From Bifidobacterium rousetti (GTDB lineage Bacteria; Actinomycetota; Actinomycetes; Actinomycetales; Bifidobacteriaceae): a DNA stretch of 64,000 nucleotides. A program made the translations under genes and the position numbers. Within the stretch, counting starts at the first letter, position 1. Each line of letters opens with the position of its first letter. Shown one piece after another: positions 34,746 through 44,783 of the stretch. Where the stretch lies: contig NZ_PEBH01000003.1 of assembly GCF_008698235.1 (NCBI RefSeq), forward strand, positions 95,604-159,603, in the 5' to 3' direction. The notes below the pieces were generated by a model. It made no database searches. It had not been told where the DNA came from and was given only the letters and a program-made list of their open reading frames with translations.

Positions 34746-36335
34746 TTACGCCGTGAATCGGATGGCCGCCCAGGAGACCGGCGGCAGATCGACGCCGATC
34801 ACCGTGCCGTCGACGGCCGCGTCGAGCGGCTGCGGCGTGACCGCATCCGGCTCGGCGGCGGTGTTGGTGCGGTAGATGTCATCGTCATGCAGGATCTCGG
34901 CGTGCGTCACCGTCACCGCCGGCGACGAAGAAGCGTCACCCCCCGCGATCCCCGGCAACGACCCCAGATCGACCGACACGCCGTGCGCGTCCGTGGCGTC
35001 GCGGTTGACGACCAGCACCAGTCCCTCGCGGGCCTCCCGATCCCAGGTGACGACCGCGTCGACCGCCGGCACGTCGCCGTAGGTCTCCGTGTGAATGGAC
35101 GGGGAGGAGATCTCGGGCGCGTAGGCGTCACCCTTCGCGTGATGCGCGGCCTCGGCGAACGGGTAGAACGTGGTCTGCCTCCACGCGGGGCCGCCGGGTT
35201 CGGCCATGATCGGCGCGATGACGTTGACCAGCTGGGCGCGGGATGCGGAACGCACGCGATCGCAGTGTTTGAGCAGCGTGATCATCAGCGAGCCTTCGAC
35301 CACCGCGTCGGCCGCCGTGTACACGTCCTCGAGCAGATGCGGCGCCTTCGGCCACGGCTCGTGGTGCAGGCCCTCGGACGCGGCGGCCTTCCACGCGGCC
35401 TCCTGCTCGTTCCACTTGTCCGAATACCACACGCCCCATTCGTCGAAGCTCAGGGCGATGTCGCGCGTCCCGTGGTTCGCCTCGCGGGCCTCGTCGGCGC
35501 AGGAGGCGACCGTGGCGATGAACCCGGCCATGTCCTCGGCCGAGGCGAGGAACTCCTGCATGTCCTTGGGGGCGCGCGCCCTGTGGCCGTGGTCGTAGTA
35601 GTAGGCATGCGCGGAGACGAAGTCGAGGTGCTCGTAGGCGCGGGTCAGCACCGTGCGCTCCCATGTGCCGAACGTGGGCATGTGCGCGCTGGACGAGCCG
35701 CACGCCACCAGTTCGAGGCCCGATTCGGCGAGTTTCATCGCGTGCGCGGTCTTCTCCACCGCGTCCGCGTACTCGTCCGGCGTCATGTGGCCGACCTGCC
35801 ACGGACCGTCCATCTCGTTGCCGATGCACCACATCCTCACATCCATCGGCTCGGGGATGCCGTTGGCCACGCGGCGGTCCGCGAGCTCGGTGCCGGGCGC
35901 GCCGTTGACGTATTCGAGCTCGTCGAGCGCCGCCTTGAGCCCGCGCGTGCCCATGTTGACCGCAAGCATGATCTCGGTGCCGGCCTTCACGCTCCAACGA
36001 TGGAAGTCGTCGATGCCGATCTCGTTGGTCTCGGTCTGATGCCATGCGAGGTCGCGCCGCACCGGACGCTTGTCGCGCGGACCGGTGCCATCCTCCCAGT
36101 TGTAGTTGGAGACAAAGTTGCCGCCCGGGTAGCGCACGCAGGTGACGCCGAGCTCGCGCACGAGATCGAGCACGTCGGAGCGGAAGCCGTCCTCGTCCGC
36201 GCTTGGATGGCCCGGTTCGTAGATGCCCCCGTACACACAGCGGCCGAGATGCTCGACGAACGAACCGAAGAGCCGCGCCGGCACGTCGGCGACCGGCCTC
36301 AGAGATCCAATGACAGTGTCGCCCATGTCACCCAT
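34746..36335 (-). CDS. GH51 alpha-L-arabinofuranosidase
   Basis: The protein has 529 residues from ATG 36335, with GGGAAAGGA 7 nt upstream; an ATG 6 bases earlier overlaps the ribosome site. The acid/base E174 lies in WCIGNEMDGPW, the nucleophile E299 in LSFDEWGVWY. An (alpha/beta)8 barrel and a C-terminal beta domain are expected. It releases arabinose from arabino-oligosaccharides. No signal peptide is seen, so it works on imported sugars. It is divergent from the broken binding-protein gene, with which it shares 130 bp holding two operator-like sites. Confidence 0.94.
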   Translation of the reverse strand: MGDMGDTVIGSLRPVADVPARLFGSFVEHLGRCVYGGIYEPGHPSADEDGFRSDVLDLVRELGVTCVRYPGGNFVSNYNWEDGTGPRDKRPVRRDLAWHQTETNEIGIDDFHRWSVKAGTEIMLAVNMGTRGLKAALDELEYVNGAPGTELADRRVANGIPEPMDVRMWCIGNEMDGPWQVGHMTPDEYADAVEKTAHAMKLAESGLELVACGSSSAHMPTFGTWERTVLTRAYEHLDFVSAHAYYYDHGHRARAPKDMQEFLASAEDMAGFIATVASCADEAREANHGTRDIALSFDEWGVWYSDKWNEQEAAWKAAASEGLHHEPWPKAPHLLEDVYTAADAVVEGSLMITLLKHCDRVRSASRAQLVNVIAPIMAEPGGPAWRQTTFYPFAEAAHHAKGDAYAPEISSPSIHTETYGDVPAVDAVVTWDREAREGLVLVVNRDATDAHGVSVDLGSLPGIAGGDASSSPAVTVTHAEILHDDDIYRTNTAAEPDAVTPQPLDAAVDGTVIGVDLPPVSWAAIRFTA

Positions 36336-36366
36336 GATCATTCCTTTCCCACGAGGATTCCACCCG

Positions 36367-36380
36367 TGTTTGCGCAATCA
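36367..36380. promoter_or_regulatory. Shared LacI-type motif TGTTTGCGCAATCA
   Basis: The 14-mer matches TGTTTGCGTTATCA at 42677-42690 upstream of the sugar permease genes at 12 of 14 positions. Both sit in promoter regions of sugar genes, suggesting one regulator. Confidence 0.45.
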
Positions 36381-36392
36381 TACATCCTGTGC

Positions 36393-36412
36393 TATCGTTT
36401 GTTAAAACGATA
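36393..36412. promoter_or_regulatory. Candidate operator upstream of the broken binding-protein gene
   Basis: TATCGTTT (36393-36400) and AAACGATA (36405-36412) form a perfect 20-bp palindrome around GTTA, 54 bp before the start of the binding-protein pseudogene. It fits a LacI-type dimer site. Confidence 0.55.
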
Positions 36413-36465
36413 CAAGACTTGGAAGGCCAAGTCCAATCGTTCACACAAGGAAGGATATAAGGACG

Positions 36466-37829
36466 ATGAAGTTCACAGCGATGAAGAAGGCGGTCGCCCT
36501 CACCGGCGCCGCCGCCATGCTCGTCAGTGTCGCCGCCTGCGGAGGCAGCTCCAGCAACGGTTCGAGCAGCACCGGATCGGGCGATTCCGACAAGAAGATC
36601 GAGCTGACGGTCTGGTCGTGGGACTCCACGCTGCCCCGCACGGTCGAGGGCTTCGAGAAGGCCAACCCGAACATCAAGGTCAAGGTCACCAACGCCGGCA
36701 CCAACAAGGACGAGTACAACGCGCTCTCCAACGCCATCGAAGGCGGCTCCGGCGCCCCGGACATCGCGCAGATCGAGTACTACGCGCTGCCCGAGTACGT
36801 GATCCGCGGCTACCTCGAGGACCTCTCCAGCTATGGCGCATCCGACTTCTCCGACTTCTACACCCCGGCACCTGGTCGTCCGTGAACGTCAACGGCGGCG
36901 TCTACGCCCTGCCGATGGACTCCGGCCCGATGGCGTGGTTCTACAACAAGGAGGTCTTCGACAAGGCCGGCGTCGACCCGACGCAGGTGAAGACCTGGGA
37001 TCAGTTCTACGAGGCCGCGAAGAAGATCAAGGCCGCTGGCTCCTACATCACCTCCGACTCCGGCGACGCCGGCTTCTTCGATTCGATGACCTGACTGGCC
37101 GGCGCGAAGCCGTTCTCCACCTCCGAGGACGGCAAGACCGTCTCCATCGACCTGACCGGCGACGCCAAGGTCAAGGAGTTCACCGACTTCTGGCAGAAGA
37201 TGATCGACGAGGGTCTCATCGACACCAAGACCGTCGGCTGGACCGACGACTGGAACAAGGGCCTCGACGACGGCTCCATCGCCTCCCTGCTCACCGGCGC
37301 GTGGATGCCGTACAACCTGCTCTCCGGCGCCCCGAACGGCGACGGCAAGTGGCGCATCGCCCAGATGCCGACCCCGGACGGCTCCGAGACCAACTCCGAG
37401 AACGGCGGCTCCTCGCTCGCCGTCGTCAAGTCCGACGACAAGGACAAGGTCGCCGCGGCCTACAAGTTCATGGAGTACGCCTGCCACAACGCCGAAGGCA
37501 TCAAGACCCGCGTCGACGGCGGCGCCTTCCCGGCCGACAACGACACCCTCAAGTCCGACGACTTCCTCAACATGACCTCGCTGACCGACTCCGACGGCAA
37601 CGCCCACGAGTACTTCGGCGGACAGAAGTTCAACGAGGAGCTGGCCAAGGCCGCCGCGAACGTGTCCACCGGCTACAAGTTCCTGCCGATCGAGGTCTAC
37701 GCCCGTGGCAAGTTCGGCGACTTCGTCGGCGACGCCTACACCGGCAAGGGCAAGCTGGCCGACGGCATCGCCGCCTGGCAGAAGGATCTGAAGTCCTACG
37801 CCGAGGGCCAGGGCTACACGGTCAAGTAA
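36466..37829 (+). pseudogene. Sugar ABC transporter substrate-binding lipoprotein (paralog 3), disrupted
   Basis: The gene begins with a lipoprotein signal (MKFTAMKKAVALTG, lipobox SVAAC) and mature start ELTVWSWDSTLPRT. At 36867-36868 a G is missing (CCCCGG where the frame needs CCCCGGG), which shifts the frame and stops at 36883-36885. In the restored frame TWSSVNVNGGVYALPMDSGP continues to a second lesion: codon 37092-37094 is TGA where paralogs have TGG (DSMTWLAG). The rest runs intact to 37829. Two independent lesions argue for a true pseudogene over one sequencing error, though a homopolymer error at the G run cannot be excluded. Repaired length would be about 454 residues. Confidence 0.9.
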
Positions 37830-37839
37830 GTACCGCTCC

Positions 37840-37881
37840 GGGGGATCGCGCCGACACACCTTCCGCGCGATCCCCCTTTTT
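37840..37881 (+). terminator. Intrinsic terminator behind the binding-protein pseudogene
   Basis: GGGGGATCGCGC and GCGCGATCCCCC (12 bp, perfect) are followed directly by TTTTT on the plus strand, 10 bp after the stop. Confidence 0.92.
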
Positions 37882-37945
37882 CACACTTCGCGACCATCTT
37901 CCTCCCCGCGTGGCTCCTTCCCGAGGGTCTGGTCGCGATAACACC

Positions 37946-37979
37946 GGGTGGCGCATCCTCGTGATGCGCCACCCTTTTT
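37946..37979 (+). terminator. Second intrinsic terminator in tandem
   Basis: GGGTGGCGCATC and GATGCGCCACCC (12 bp, perfect) with a 5-base loop and TTTTT after. A GCGACCA/TGGTCGC hairpin lies between the two terminators. Confidence 0.88.
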
Positions 37980-38000
37980 CATGCCCTATGGCCTCCGGCC

Positions 38001-38090
38001 TCCCATTCCCATTCCCATTCCCATTCCCTAATTACCCCGCCCATTCCCTTATTACCTCTTCCATTCCCCTATTACCCCGCCCATCGTGAG
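38001..38090. repeat. ATTCCC microsatellite and 20-bp repeats
   Basis: Four consecutive CCCATT/ATTCCC hexamers (38001-38028) lead into roughly 20-bp units of the form CTAATTACCCCGCCCATTCC, repeated about three times with changes. Low-complexity DNA of this kind is prone to slippage. Confidence 0.8.
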
Positions 38091-38130
38091 CCATAAACGC
38101 GCAGCCATCAAGCGGTCATGGCACCCATCA

Positions 38131-38241
38131 CGCGGTGAAATCCACATGGAGCTGTGTTCACCCCATGAAGCGGTGACGCAAAACGGCGGAATTCCGCCAA
38201 TACGGAAAATCGCCTCACCGCTCCATGTGGATTTCACCACG
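38131..38241. repeat. Long inverted repeat enclosing smaller palindromes
   Basis: CGCGGTGAAATCCACATGGAGC (38131-38152) pairs with 38220-38241 at 21 of 22 positions. The 67-bp interior contains the perfect palindrome GGCGGAATTCCGCC and TCACCCCATGAAGCGGTGA-type inverted arms. Confidence 0.8.
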
Positions 38242-38358
38242 TCATGAGGGGGCAGATCGCGTCATGGGATTCCCTAAAACCGGCTGTGGCCGAGGGACCT
38301 GCGACCGAGGGGCCCATCCCCTCGCAAAGCGACAAACGATAAGTATCAGAAACACACA

Positions 38359-38402
38359 AATGGGGGTCGTTCCCCGACCGAAGTCGGGGAACGACCCCCA
38401 TT
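38359..38402 (-). terminator. Terminator behind the GH42 gene
   Basis: Perfect 20-bp arms (38359-38378 and 38383-38402) with loop CGAA. On the minus strand it is followed by TGTGTGTTTCTG. It lies 51 bp past the beta-galactosidase stop. Confidence 0.85.
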
Positions 38403-38452
38403 GCTATGCCGAATGTCGACGCCGGCGACCCGGCATCACGACGCGATCAGCG

Positions 38453-40582
<2,130 letters not shown>

Positions 40583-41587
40583 TCATTCCTTGACGGCGCC
40601 GGCGGCGAGGCCGGACTGCCAGTACTTCTGCAGGGCGAGGAACGCGATCACCAGCGGGATGATCGTGATCAGCGAGCCCGTGATCACCAGGTTCTGGATC
40701 GCCTGACCACCCGCGGTCGACGCCTGGTCCTTCCACTGGTTCAGACCGATCGTCAACGGATACCAGTCCGCGTCCTTGAGCATGATCAACGGCAGGAAGT
40801 AGTTGTTCCACGTCGCCACGATCGTGAACAACGCCGTCGTCACGATACCCGGCGCCAACAAGGGCAGGCTGATCGTCCAGAACGTACGGAACTCACTCGC
40901 CCCATCAACCCTGGCCGCCTCCAAGAGCTCCGTCGGCACCGCCTGCTCGCTGAAGATCCACATCAGGTACAGTCCGAACGGCGAGATCAGGCTCGGGATG
41001 ATCATGGCCCACGGCGTGTTCGTCAAACCCAGCTTGGCGAACAGGAGGAACTGCGGGACCGCCAACGCGATACCCGGCACACTGATCGAGCCGATGATGA
41101 CGGCGAACACGGCCTTGCGGCCCGGGAACCGGAACTTCGCCAACGCGTACCCGCCCATGATCGCCAACAACGTGGCGCCGCCCGCGCCCACCACCACATA
41201 CAGGAGCGTGTTCACCAGCCAGCGGCCGAAGATCCCGTCCTGGTACGTGAACACCGTCACGATGTTGTCCCACAACGCAAAGCTCTTGCCGAAACCGAGG
41301 CCGAACGTCGACGTGAAGTCCGCCTGGGTCTTCGTCGCGTTGATCAGCAGGTACACGAACGGGAACAGGCAGTACACCGCGAAGACCGCGCACACCACCG
41401 TCATCCACACGCTCCGGCGCGGGTTGTTCACGTTCGCGAACCCGCTCCTCTGCGCCCTCTTGCGCTCGGCGGCCTCGTCACGCGCGACGCGCTTCTGGCG
41501 CTCCCTCTCCGCCTTCCTGGCGGCCCTCTCCTGGGCCCTGAGATCGGCCGCGCTCATACGACCGGGGGCAGTCTCAACCACGCTCAT
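40583..41587 (-). CDS. Sugar ABC transporter permease (MalG-type)
   Basis: The protein has 334 residues from ATG 41587, 8 nt after AAGGAG; a GTG one codon upstream is possible. A roughly 60-residue charged cytoplasmic start rich in Glu, Arg and Ala precedes six membrane segments. The EAA loop is LLEAARVDGASEFRTFWTISLPLLAPG, contacting the ATPase. It forms the channel with the MalF-type permease encoded 64 bp upstream. No ATPase gene is present, so a shared MsmK-like ATPase elsewhere is presumably used, as is common in this group. Confidence 0.94.
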   Translation of the reverse strand: MSVVETAPGRMSAADLRAQERAARKAERERQKRVARDEAAERKRAQRSGFANVNNPRRSVWMTVVCAVFAVYCLFPFVYLLINATKTQADFTSTFGLGFGKSFALWDNIVTVFTYQDGIFGRWLVNTLLYVVVGAGGATLLAIMGGYALAKFRFPGRKAVFAVIIGSISVPGIALAVPQFLLFAKLGLTNTPWAMIIPSLISPFGLYLMWIFSEQAVPTELLEAARVDGASEFRTFWTISLPLLAPGIVTTALFTIVATWNNYFLPLIMLKDADWYPLTIGLNQWKDQASTAGGQAIQNLVITGSLITIIPLVIAFLALQKYWQSGLAAGAVKE

Positions 41588-41651
41588 CACGCACGCTCCT
41601 TCACCAACACACGGGACATCATCATCGAAACCGGAACCGTCTGACGCGCCA

Positions 41652-42584
41652 TCACTTCATCTGCTCCTTGAGGCTGTTCAACTGCACCGCGTACGCGATC
41701 GCCATCGTGATCACCGCCATCGTGATCGCCAAAGCCGCCGCGTAGTTCGACTGGTTGCCGCTGAAGCTCAGGTTGTACGCGTACATGTTCGGCGTGTAGT
41801 ACGTCGTGATCGCGTTGCCCGGCACCATGTTCTGCAAGATCGAAGGCTCGTTGAACAGCTGGAACGAGCCGATGATCGAGAAGATCACCGTGATCGCCAG
41901 ACTGCCCTTCAGCTCCGGCAGCTTGATGCTCTTGACGATCTTCCACTCCGACGCGCCGTCGATCGACGCCGCCTCATACAGGCTGTGGGGGATCGTGGAC
42001 AGCGAGCTGTAGAAGATCAGCATGTTGTAGCCCGTGAACTCCCACGTCACGATGTTGCCGATCGACGCCAACAACACCGACGGCGCGAACATGTCCAGAT
42101 CCGTGCCCAGCACACCGTTCAGCGAACCCACCAGACCGTACTTCGCGCCATACACGAAACCCCAGATCAACGTGGACACCACCGCGGGCACCGCGTACGG
42201 CAGGAACGTCGAGATACGGAAGAACTTCGTGCCATGCAGCTTCATCGAATCCAACGCCAACGCCATCAACGCCGACAGGAACAACATGATCGGCACCTGC
42301 ACACACGTGAACAACGCCACACGACCCACACTGCTCCAGAACTGGCCGTCCTGCAACAGACGCGCGTAGTTCTCCACCCCCACGAACCTCGTACCGCCGA
42401 TCATCTGCTTCTTGAAGAAACTGATGTAGATCGCGTACACGATCGGGATGATGAACACGAACACGAACACCACCGCGAACGGCCACATGAACTTCCAACC
42501 ACGCCAATCAGGCTTATGCCCATTCTCCCGCACCGCAGACGACCCAGTGGACGTCACGGCAACCGAGGACTGCGCTGAAACCAT
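41652..42584 (-). CDS. Sugar ABC transporter permease (MalF-type)
   Basis: This 310-residue protein has six membrane segments, the first being MWPFAVVFVFVFIIPIVYAIY. The EAA loop is LYEAASIDGASEWKIVKSIKLPEL. The stretch SFFKKQMIGGTRFVGVENYARLL is typical of carbohydrate uptake permeases of the MalF type. It is the first gene of the permease-permease-GH42 set. Its promoter region is shared with the divergent LacI gene and carries two operator-like palindromes. Confidence 0.94.
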   Translation of the reverse strand: MVSAQSSVAVTSTGSSAVRENGHKPDWRGWKFMWPFAVVFVFVFIIPIVYAIYISFFKKQMIGGTRFVGVENYARLLQDGQFWSSVGRVALFTCVQVPIMLFLSALMALALDSMKLHGTKFFRISTFLPYAVPAVVSTLIWGFVYGAKYGLVGSLNGVLGTDLDMFAPSVLLASIGNIVTWEFTGYNMLIFYSSLSTIPHSLYEAASIDGASEWKIVKSIKLPELKGSLAITVIFSIIGSFQLFNEPSILQNMVPGNAITTYYTPNMYAYNLSFSGNQSNYAAALAITMAVITMAIAYAVQLNSLKEQMK

Positions 42585-42675
42585 TACCAGCCCCTCTCCT
42601 TCGAAGGCTCCGATGGGCGCTCCCCGTTCCGGACGATCATCCGTCCGGAACGTCTCACGTATCCAATCTCCTAAA

Positions 42676-42699
42676 ATGTTTGCGTTATCATCATAACAT
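42676..42699. promoter_or_regulatory. Candidate LacI-type operator near the permease start
   Basis: ATGTT (42676-42680) and AACAT (42695-42699) flank GTTAT-CATC-ATAAC; TGTTTGCGTTATCA within it recurs almost unchanged at 36367-36380. It lies about 95-115 bp before the MalF-type start. Confidence 0.5.
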
Positions 42700-42765
42700 C
42701 ATTCTTCGGTCTGTCCAATCGAAGTTTTTCGTGTCGCGACAAGGCGATACCGACAATGACATATA

Positions 42766-42781
42766 ATGTTGACGAAAACAT
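42766..42781. promoter_or_regulatory. Candidate second LacI-type operator
   Basis: ATGTTGACGAAAACAT has ATGTT/AACAT inverted arms with a GACGAA centre, the size and form of a LacI-family site. It lies 225 bp before the LacI 2 start. Confidence 0.45.
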
Positions 42782-43005
42782 CGTTGTGCATCATCCGGTA
42801 CGTCAGCGACGACGATACATACCCGAAACCGACACCCGCCTGCCGGGACGGCCGCACGCCCTCACCGCCGCGGCGCAGACGAGGGCGCAGGTGAGTGGGG
42901 AACGGTCCCTTCGTCGCCGGACGGCAGGATGATTGTCGGCGGACAGCCGATCACGCCAACGAATCGAAGAGCCGAAGAACCAACGAACCGAGGAGCGTCA
43001 GGATC

Positions 43006-44019
43006 ATGTCACGCAGCATTCAGGTATCGATGCAGGACGTCGCCAAGGAGGCGGGCGTCTCCCCGCAGACGGTATCCCGCGTGGCCAACGGCAGCGACGC
43101 GGTACGCCCCGACACCCGTCAGCGCGTCGAAGCCGCGATGGAACGGCTCGGCTACCGTCCGAACTACGCGGCGCGGGCGCTGAAGCACGGCAGCTTCCGC
43201 AACATCGGCGTCGTGCTGTTCAACATGACGACGTTCGGCAACTCGCGTATCCTCAACGGCATCCTCAACGCGGCGATCGCCGACAGCTACTCGATCACGC
43301 TCCAGCTCATCCCCACCAACGGCGAGCGCACGCTGAACGCGGCGGTCGACCGCATGAAGCAGCAGCCGGTCGACGGCGTCATCGTCCTGCTCGAGGAGCG
43401 CATCGCCGGTTTCGCCGGGTATCGCCCGCCGAAGGACCTGCCGGTCGTGCTCATCACCGAGGGCGCGGCCGACCACTGCCCCACCGTCGACGCCGACCAG
43501 TACGGCTGCTCGACCGCCATCGTCGACTATCTGATGAGCAAGGGGCATCGCACGGTGCATCACATCGCGGGCCCCGCGTCGTCGCGAGCCGCCGAAAGCC
43601 GTGCGCGCGGATGGCGTGAGGCGCTCGAACAGCTCGGCGCGCCCGTGCCGGACATGTACATGGGCGACTGGCTGGCCGACTCCGGCTATCAGGCCGGCAT
43701 GGCGCTGGCGCACGACCCGACCTGCACCGCGATCTACGCGGCGAACGATCAGATGGCGTACGGCGCGATCCAGGGGCTCAAGGCCGCCGGCAAACGCGTC
43801 CCCGAGGATGTCAGCGTCGTCGGCGTCGACGACTCCCTCGTCTACATGGTGCCCCGCCTCGACCTGACGACGATGCGCATGAAGTTCGACGAGATCGGCG
43901 CCACTGCCTTCTCGATGATCCGCCGCCAGTGCGAGGGCGAGAAGGTGCCGACCGGCATCAAGACCGTCATCCCCGCGGAATTCGTCGAACGTGGATCGGT
44001 CCGCGATCTGAACGAATAG
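43006..44019 (+). CDS. LacI-family transcriptional regulator 2
   Basis: The protein has 337 residues from ATG 43006. Helix-turn-helix VSMQDVAKEAGVSPQTVSRVANGSDAVRP is followed by hinge RALKHGS and a sugar-binding domain ending VPEDVSVVGVDDSLVYM. It is divergent from the permease-GH42 set and is the obvious candidate regulator of those genes. The ribosome site is not ideal (AGGAG 11 nt away), so a start at an inner ATG is possible. Its last 53 bp overlap the converging pseudouridine synthase gene. Confidence 0.93.
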   Translation: MSRSIQVSMQDVAKEAGVSPQTVSRVANGSDAVRPDTRQRVEAAMERLGYRPNYAARALKHGSFRNIGVVLFNMTTFGNSRILNGILNAAIADSYSITLQLIPTNGERTLNAAVDRMKQQPVDGVIVLLEERIAGFAGYRPPKDLPVVLITEGAADHCPTVDADQYGCSTAIVDYLMSKGHRTVHHIAGPASSRAAESRARGWREALEQLGAPVPDMYMGDWLADSGYQAGMALAHDPTCTAIYAANDQMAYGAIQGLKAAGKRVPEDVSVVGVDDSLVYMVPRLDLTTMRMKFDEIGATAFSMIRRQCEGEKVPTGIKTVIPAEFVERGSVRDLNE

Positions 44020-44770
44020 CGCCGAGCGGCACGCGGGAGACGAACTCGCGCGGCTCGCCGCTGACCGGGTCGACAAACGAAAGACGCCGTGCGACCAGTT
44101 CGAGCGGCCTTGAGAAGTCATCGTACGCACGCTGTTCGATACGCGGGTAGAAGTCGTCGCCGGCAATCGGCAGGCCGATCGAATTCATATGCACACGCAG
44201 CTGGTGCGTCTTGCCGGTGCGCGGGTGCAGCGTGTAGGCACGCATGCCGCTCCCCCACGCGGCGGGTGCGGCATCGTCAGCACCGCACGTCCGCGTTCCA
44301 AGCTCGATCACCGTCTCGGCGTTGACCTCGCCCGGCTCCTCATACGCCTGCAGACGCCCGCGCTCCTTGACAATGCGCGACCGCCGGCGCAGCGGGAACA
44401 CGCGCGGCGGCTCCAGCCGTTCGATCGTCCCGTACTCCGGCCGCGTGATCGGCGCGCACGGCGCCAGACACTCGTACGTCTTGGACGTGCGACGCTCCTG
44501 GAACAGCATCTGATACGCCCCGCGCAGCGCAGGATCGCGCACGAACACGACGATGCCGGCCGTGAGCCGGTCGAGCCGATGCGCCGGCGTGATCGAGTCA
44601 TCCCCGTACATCTCGCGCAATCGCATCAGCGCGGTCTGCCGGTACCACATGCCACGCGGGGTCGTCGCCAGAAAATGTGGCTTGTCGACGACGATGATCC
44701 CCGCGTCCTCATACACCACCGGCAACTCGAACGGGATATCCGGCTCCTCGGTCACGAATCGGTGGCGCAT
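43967..44770 (-). CDS. RluA-family pseudouridine synthase
   Basis: The protein has 267 residues. The catalytic aspartate is D67 in PAHRLDRLTAG. VVYEDAGIIVVDKPHFLATTP precedes it, and HPRTGKTHQLRVHMNSIGLPI near the C-terminal part is the other family block. It converts uridine to pseudouridine in rRNA or tRNA; the exact target cannot be read from sequence. No S4 domain is present. The start lies 13 bp after the glmS stop, so it is probably co-transcribed with glmS. Confidence 0.93.
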   Translation of the reverse strand: MRHRFVTEEPDIPFELPVVYEDAGIIVVDKPHFLATTPRGMWYRQTALMRLREMYGDDSITPAHRLDRLTAGIVVFVRDPALRGAYQMLFQERRTSKTYECLAPCAPITRPEYGTIERLEPPRVFPLRRRSRIVKERGRLQAYEEPGEVNAETVIELGTRTCGADDAAPAAWGSGMRAYTLHPRTGKTHQLRVHMNSIGLPIAGDDFYPRIEQRAYDDFSRPLELVARRLSFVDPVSGEPREFVSRVPLGAIRSDRGPIHVRRIPRG

Positions 44771-44783
44771 GATGTCGTGTATC

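Larger units (their letters stand above)
37830..38452. other. 623-bp convergent intergenic region, gene-free
   Basis: This region between two converging genes is packed with structure: two plus-strand terminators, an ATTCCC microsatellite, nested palindromes and a minus-strand terminator. No gene is supported. Confidence 0.7.
42585..43005. other. Divergent promoter region between permeases and LacI 2
   Basis: These 421 bp include the two candidate operators listed separately and an AT-rich core at 42660-42800. The right half is GC-rich leader of the LacI gene without recognisable features. Confidence 0.55.

Noticed and set aside
36466..36885. 139-residue independent lipoprotein gene
   Set aside because: Comparison with the two paralogs shows it is only the front part of a binding protein cut by a one-base deletion.
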